A stretch of 33,110 nucleotides of DNA from an uncultured Bacilli bacterium. GTDB lineage: Bacteria; Bacillota_I; Bacilli_A; RF39; UBA660. Below the pieces are notes generated by a model. It made no database searches. It was given only the letters and a program-made list of their open reading frames with translations, and had not been told where the DNA came from. Positions within the stretch are counted from its first letter, which is position 1, and each line of letters starts with the position of its first letter. Of this stretch, positions 29,374 to 33,110 are shown piece after piece. The translations under genes and the position numbers were made by a program. Location of the stretch: NCBI GenBank assembly GCA_947630105.1, contig CANRGD010000008.1, forward strand, positions 1-33,110. The letters are read 5' to 3'.

Positions 29374-30285
29374 TTAAATATAACTAAAAATTGGTGTTAC
29401 AACTTTAAAAGTACTACCCGGTTCATAGGATGCCCATATAGGTAAATTTCTACTTAATACTTCTTGAGTATAATTTTTATAATTATTAGGATCATAATCT
29501 GGTCGAGAACCCATTCCTAAAATTTCTCCAGTATTAGGGTCCATAACAACCGCCAAAGCCATATCTGGAGAAAACATATCAATAATATTATCAAGTTCTC
29601 TTTCAATTGACTTTTGAATATTTATATCTATAGTCAAAGTTAAGTTCATACCTGCTTGTGGTTCTACATAAACATCAGTTAAATTTAATTTATTTCCTTT
29701 AGAATCAGAAAAATATTTTATTGCTCCACTTTTACCAGTTAAATATTTATCATATTGTAATTCTAAGCCGGATAAACCTTGATTATCAATTCCTACATAC
29801 CCTAAACTATGAGAAAGTAAATTACCATAAGGATAATATCTTTTAGCTTCTTTGACTAAATATACTCCTTCAAAATCCAAAGAAGAAATTTTCTCTGCTA
29901 TCTCATAAGGTAGTCTCCTACCCTCAGGATGAACTCTTTCAATAGATGTTTTTTTATAAACATGTTTTTTCATTTCATCATAAGAAACATTTAAAATTTC
30001 TGATAATTTTAAGGTTACTTCTTTTTTATTTTTAATTTGATTAGGAATTAAAACTAAACTTGTTGTAGTTAAATTATCTGCTAAAACAACTCCATTTCGA
30101 TCATAAATTTTACCTCTATCAGCTTCTATAGGTAAATCTCTACTCCATAAATCTTTAGCATAGTTATTTAATTTTTTATAATCAAATACTTGAATATAAA
30201 AAACTCTAAAAATTATTGTTAATAAGAGAATTAAAATAATAAGAAAAGTAACTTTTATACGTTCATCTATTTTTTTTAAAAACAT
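29374..30285 (-). pseudogene. Class B PBP (SpoVD/FtsI-like), N-terminal fragment truncated after the SXXK motif; start probably ATG 30285
   Basis: N-terminal TM, ADRGKIYDRNGVVLADN, LTIDINIQKSIERELD, MDPNTGEILGMGSRPDYDPN, SYEPGSTFKVVT, then PIFSYI and stop. Confidence 0.88.
29396..29406. repeat. Candidate attachment-site core copy 2 (GTTACAACTTT)
   Basis: Identical to 26011-26021. Confidence 0.75.
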
Positions 30286-30318
30286 AGCCCACCTCACTAA
30301 AGATTATGCAAAATAAAA

Positions 30319-30361
30319 AAAAAGATACTTAAGTTAAGAACCTGTACTTGAGTATCTTTTT
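30319..30361 (-). terminator. Intrinsic terminator of the ABC transporter operon, overlapping the 3' end of the last CDS
   Basis: AAAAAGATACTCAAGT / ACTTAAGTATCTTTTT stem with one wobble and a T9 tract on the minus strand. Confidence 0.75.
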
Positions 30362-31110
30362 ATACCCTTATAGAATATATAAATACTTGGAATTAAATAA
30401 AATATTACTAAAAGTTCGGAAAAAGCATAACTTAATTTATTTACTCTACCTAAAAAATATAACAACGGATAATAATTTACTAAGCCATAAGGAATAATAA
30501 AAGTAAAGATAAAAGCAATATTTTTTTTAAATATTCCTATAGGATATTGAGCAATTTCTTTACCTCCAGCTGTTAAAACATTTCTTGCTTCTAGTCCTTG
30601 GATGGTTATAAAACAAAATGATGCTGATACTAAAAAAATACAAAAGAAAGTAATAATTGAACTAATAATCATTAATAGTAATAATATTATATGAAATAAT
30701 GTTAGTTTTATTTTTAAATTTATTAAAGCAATTATTAAAATTATAAATGCTTGAATTAATCTAGAAGCTTTAACATAATCAGCATCACTAGCCATAGCTT
30801 GAAGTAAAATATTTTTGGGGCGAAGTAATATTCTATCAAAATTTCCATTAATTATTAAATTTTCAAATGTATCTATTCCTCTTGAAAATATTTCATTAAA
30901 AGCAAATCCTATTTGAATTATAGAAAAACATAAAAGCACCTCATATAAAGTAAATCCTTTTACATTACTAAATTTTGAAAATAAAGAAACTATTACAAAG
31001 TAATATGAAAAGAAAACTAATATTTGTGATAAAAATGAAATTATAAAAGAGGCTTTATATTCTAGAAGAGATTTTAAATGAAGTTTAAGTGATTTAAAAT
31101 AAATATTCAT
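30334..31110 (-). CDS. ABC-2 type transporter permease
   Basis: Multi-TM protein with GFAFNEIFSRGIDTFENLIINGNFDRILLRPKNIL; operon with an ABC ATPase. Confidence 0.82.
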   Translation of the reverse strand: MNIYFKSLKLHLKSLLEYKASFIISFLSQILVFFSYYFVIVSLFSKFSNVKGFTLYEVLLCFSIIQIGFAFNEIFSRGIDTFENLIINGNFDRILLRPKNILLQAMASDADYVKASRLIQAFIILIIALINLKIKLTLFHIILLLLMIISSIITFFCIFLVSASFCFITIQGLEARNVLTAGGKEIAQYPIGIFKKNIAFIFTFIIPYGLVNYYPLLYFLGRVNKLSYAFSELLVIFYLIPSIYIFYKGIKRYSSTGS

Positions 31111-31111
31111 A

Positions 31112-31915
31112 TTAACCTCCTTGAATCTCTACTCTTTTAAGTGTCTTTTTTAATAAATAATAACCTGAAATTATTAAAATAATAGTCCATATTAGTTGCA
31201 TAAAAATACTTAAAAAACCTGTTTTAACAGAGATATTACCTATATATAAGCGAAATGGTAAGTCACTTATATATTGAAATGGTAAAAGAGCAGATATATT
31301 TTTTAAAAATGTAGGAAAAAATGGTATGGGAATAACTAAGCCTGAAAAGATATCTGCCATAACTATAAATATATTTACAATTCCCTTATCACTTAGAGTT
31401 TTTAAAGTAATTATAGGATAAAGTGTGGTAAGGGCAGTAGATAAGAAAGTTCCAAATATAAGAGTTATTATAAATAAGAAAAAATTAATTAAACTTGGAG
31501 GAGCTATTAAGGAATAAGGCTTTTTTAAAAGTAATACTACTATTAACATAGGAAGAAATCTTAATGCTAACATAGAAAGTCTTTGACCAATTATTTTAAA
31601 ATACCATAGAAAATATATATTTTTAGGTCTTAAAAGTTCATATGATATATTTCCTGTTTTGGCTAAACTTATTAATTCTTTATCTTTATAAAATTGGTAA
31701 ATTAAAGAGAAAAAAATTTGATTAAACCAAATATAGGTTATTAGTTTATTTAATTCCATAGGTATGTGGGTGGTATCTGATTGATAAAAAGCTAAATAGA
31801 TAAATATATATGTAAAGCCAAAAAATAATTGCGTAATAATGGAAGCAATTGCTGCTTGGCGATATTGTAGGCCTGTAATAAAACGAAGTTTAAAATAAGT
31901 ATAGTAAGCTTTCAT
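31112..31915 (-). CDS. ABC-2 type transporter permease
   Basis: Multi-TM protein; IWFNQIFFSLIYQFYKDKELISLAKTGNISYELLRPKNIYFLWY; start overlaps the ATPase stop. Confidence 0.82.
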   Translation of the reverse strand: MKAYYTYFKLRFITGLQYRQAAIASIITQLFFGFTYIFIYLAFYQSDTTHIPMELNKLITYIWFNQIFFSLIYQFYKDKELISLAKTGNISYELLRPKNIYFLWYFKIIGQRLSMLALRFLPMLIVVLLLKKPYSLIAPPSLINFFLFIITLIFGTFLSTALTTLYPIITLKTLSDKGIVNIFIVMADIFSGLVIPIPFFPTFLKNISALLPFQYISDLPFRLYIGNISVKTGFLSIFMQLIWTIILIISGYYLLKKTLKRVEIQGG

Positions 31916-32892
31916 ATTTCAAACTCCTTATATAAGTTAATTATTATGTTATCTATATTTTCATTTTCTATTTCAACATCTTCAATATCTATTTTCTTTG
32001 CTACTAAGTTTAAAAAATTAGAAATATTTAGTAAAGCTGTATTAATGATAAAATAATAACCATTTTTAGTTTTGTTTTTTTGCAAAATACCTTTGTGCTT
32101 AATTTCTAGTTTATCTTTAGTTGTTATTGAAATATATTTTTTAACAGAATAAAGATTTTTTAATTTGGTTAGTGAGCCATCATATAATACTTCTCCTTTA
32201 CCTATAAGAATAATTCTTTTGGCTAGGGATTCAATATCTGTCATATCATGAGTTGTTAAAATAATTGTTACGGCATATTCTTTATTAATTTTTTTAATAA
32301 AATCACGTACTTGTTGTTTAGAAACAGCATCTAATCCAATAGTTGGTTCATCAAGAAATAAAATTTCTGGTTTATGTAATAAAGAAGCTGCAATTTCAAG
32401 GCGCATTCTTTGGCCTAGAGAAAGTTGTCTTACAGGTATATTCATAATATCTTGTAAATTTAATTTATTTATCAAGTTATTTTTAGTTTCTTGGTATTCT
32501 TTATCTGGTAAATCATACATGTCTTTTAATAAGTCAAAAGTATCACAAGCAGGAATATCCCACCATAATTGACTTTTTTGGCCAAATACTACTCCTATTT
32601 TTTTAACATAGGTTTTTCTTTCTTTCCAAGGGGTCATATTCATAATTTTACATTTCCCCGAGTCAGGAGTTAAAATTCCACTTAAAATTTTTATTGTCGT
32701 GGATTTTCCTGCTCCATTTGGTCCTATATAACCAACAATTTCACCTTTTTTAATTGAAAAGGATATATTTTTGATAGCTTCTATTGTTGTATAATCTCTT
32801 TTCAAAAAGGATTTTAAAGCTGCTTTTAAGCCACTTCCTTTCTTAGCAACTTTAAAAGTTTTTGTTATGTTATTTACCTCGATGATTGACAT
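31912..32892 (-). CDS. ABC transporter ATP-binding protein
   Basis: GYIGPNGAGKSTTIKILSGIL; LSLGQRMRLEIAASLLHKPEILFLDEPTIGLD. Confidence 0.95.
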   Translation of the reverse strand: MSIIEVNNITKTFKVAKKGSGLKAALKSFLKRDYTTIEAIKNISFSIKKGEIVGYIGPNGAGKSTTIKILSGILTPDSGKCKIMNMTPWKERKTYVKKIGVVFGQKSQLWWDIPACDTFDLLKDMYDLPDKEYQETKNNLINKLNLQDIMNIPVRQLSLGQRMRLEIAASLLHKPEILFLDEPTIGLDAVSKQQVRDFIKKINKEYAVTIILTTHDMTDIESLAKRIILIGKGEVLYDGSLTKLKNLYSVKKYISITTKDKLEIKHKGILQKNKTKNGYYFIINTALLNISNFLNLVAKKIDIEDVEIENENIDNIIINLYKEFEI

Positions 32893-32921
32893 TTTATCAC
32901 ACTCCTTTCAACGCAAAAAAG

Positions 32922-32939
32922 CCACATATTTCTATGTAG
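32922..32939 (-). terminator. Hairpin plus U-tract directly upstream of the ABC ATPase SD
   Basis: Minus strand CTACATA-GAAA-TATGTGG followed by CTTTTTT, then GAAAGGAG SD. Confidence 0.5.
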
Positions 32940-33015
32940 ATACTAAAAAAATATAGCTAATTTGCAAAAACGTCAGTTTAATAGTAACCTATTTTTGGGG
33001 AAAAAGCAAGAAAAA

Positions 33016-33035
33016 ATCTACATTTTAGTGTAGAT
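33016..33035 (-). terminator. Intrinsic terminator of a gene beyond the right edge
   Basis: ATCTACA...TGTAGAT stem followed by a T-tract on the minus strand. Confidence 0.5.
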
Positions 33036-33110
33036 GTTAATTTTAATTTGGAAGTCCACTTTTAACAAAATAACGGCATTAAGTCTGATTATAGTATAAT
33101 ATGTTATGTT

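Larger units (their letters stand above)
26011..29406 (-). mobile_element. Large-serine-recombinase integrative element inserted in the PBP gene
   Basis: 11-bp direct repeat at both ends; removing the interval rejoins the PBP reading frame (EPGSTFKVVT + MATAVEEKVV); encodes an intact serine recombinase. Confidence 0.8.

Noticed and set aside
29347-29396. CACCAAT...ATTGGTG inverted repeat beside the attachment core as recombinase half-sites
   Set aside because: Only 7 bp with a 36-nt spacer in AT-rich DNA; no equivalent could be paired confidently at the other end.
1-33110. CRISPR arrays, tRNA or rRNA genes
   Set aside because: No regularly spaced repeat-spacer pattern and no recognisable tRNA/rRNA sequence noticed by eye; a covariance-model scan was not possible.

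Overview
AT-rich (about 75% A+T) Firmicutes-type DNA, standard code (TGA used as stop), with nearly all genes on the minus strand. From right to left: (i) a three-gene ABC-2 exporter operon (30334-32892). (ii) A class B penicillin-binding protein (PBP) gene split into pieces: the N-terminal part ends just after the SXXK motif (STFK), and a second fragment resumes in frame 3.4 kb away. The gap holds a compact mobile element with a large serine recombinase, a 41-aa microprotein and a DUF4143-type AAA ATPase, bounded by an 11-bp direct repeat (26011-26021 and 29396-29406). The second PBP fragment is itself cut off right after the SXN motif (SCN), which suggests a second insertion or deletion. (iii) Surface/exported proteins: an Ig-like (Big_2) protein, a 1610-aa repeat protein, and a membrane-anchored CxxC thioredoxin-like protein. 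(iv) An EPS/capsule locus: initiating sugar transferase, LCP protein, CpsC/D/B, EpsF-like GT4s, a pyruvyltransferase-family protein, an EpsG-like polymerase, acyltransferases (one fused to a polysaccharide deacetylase-like domain over an embedded Shine-Dalgarno), and several GT2s, two of which share a 154-bp, 98.7% identical 5' end. An intrinsic terminator sits between the regulatory and glycosyltransferase parts of the EPS operon. Family names come from recognising motifs in the translations; no database search was run.
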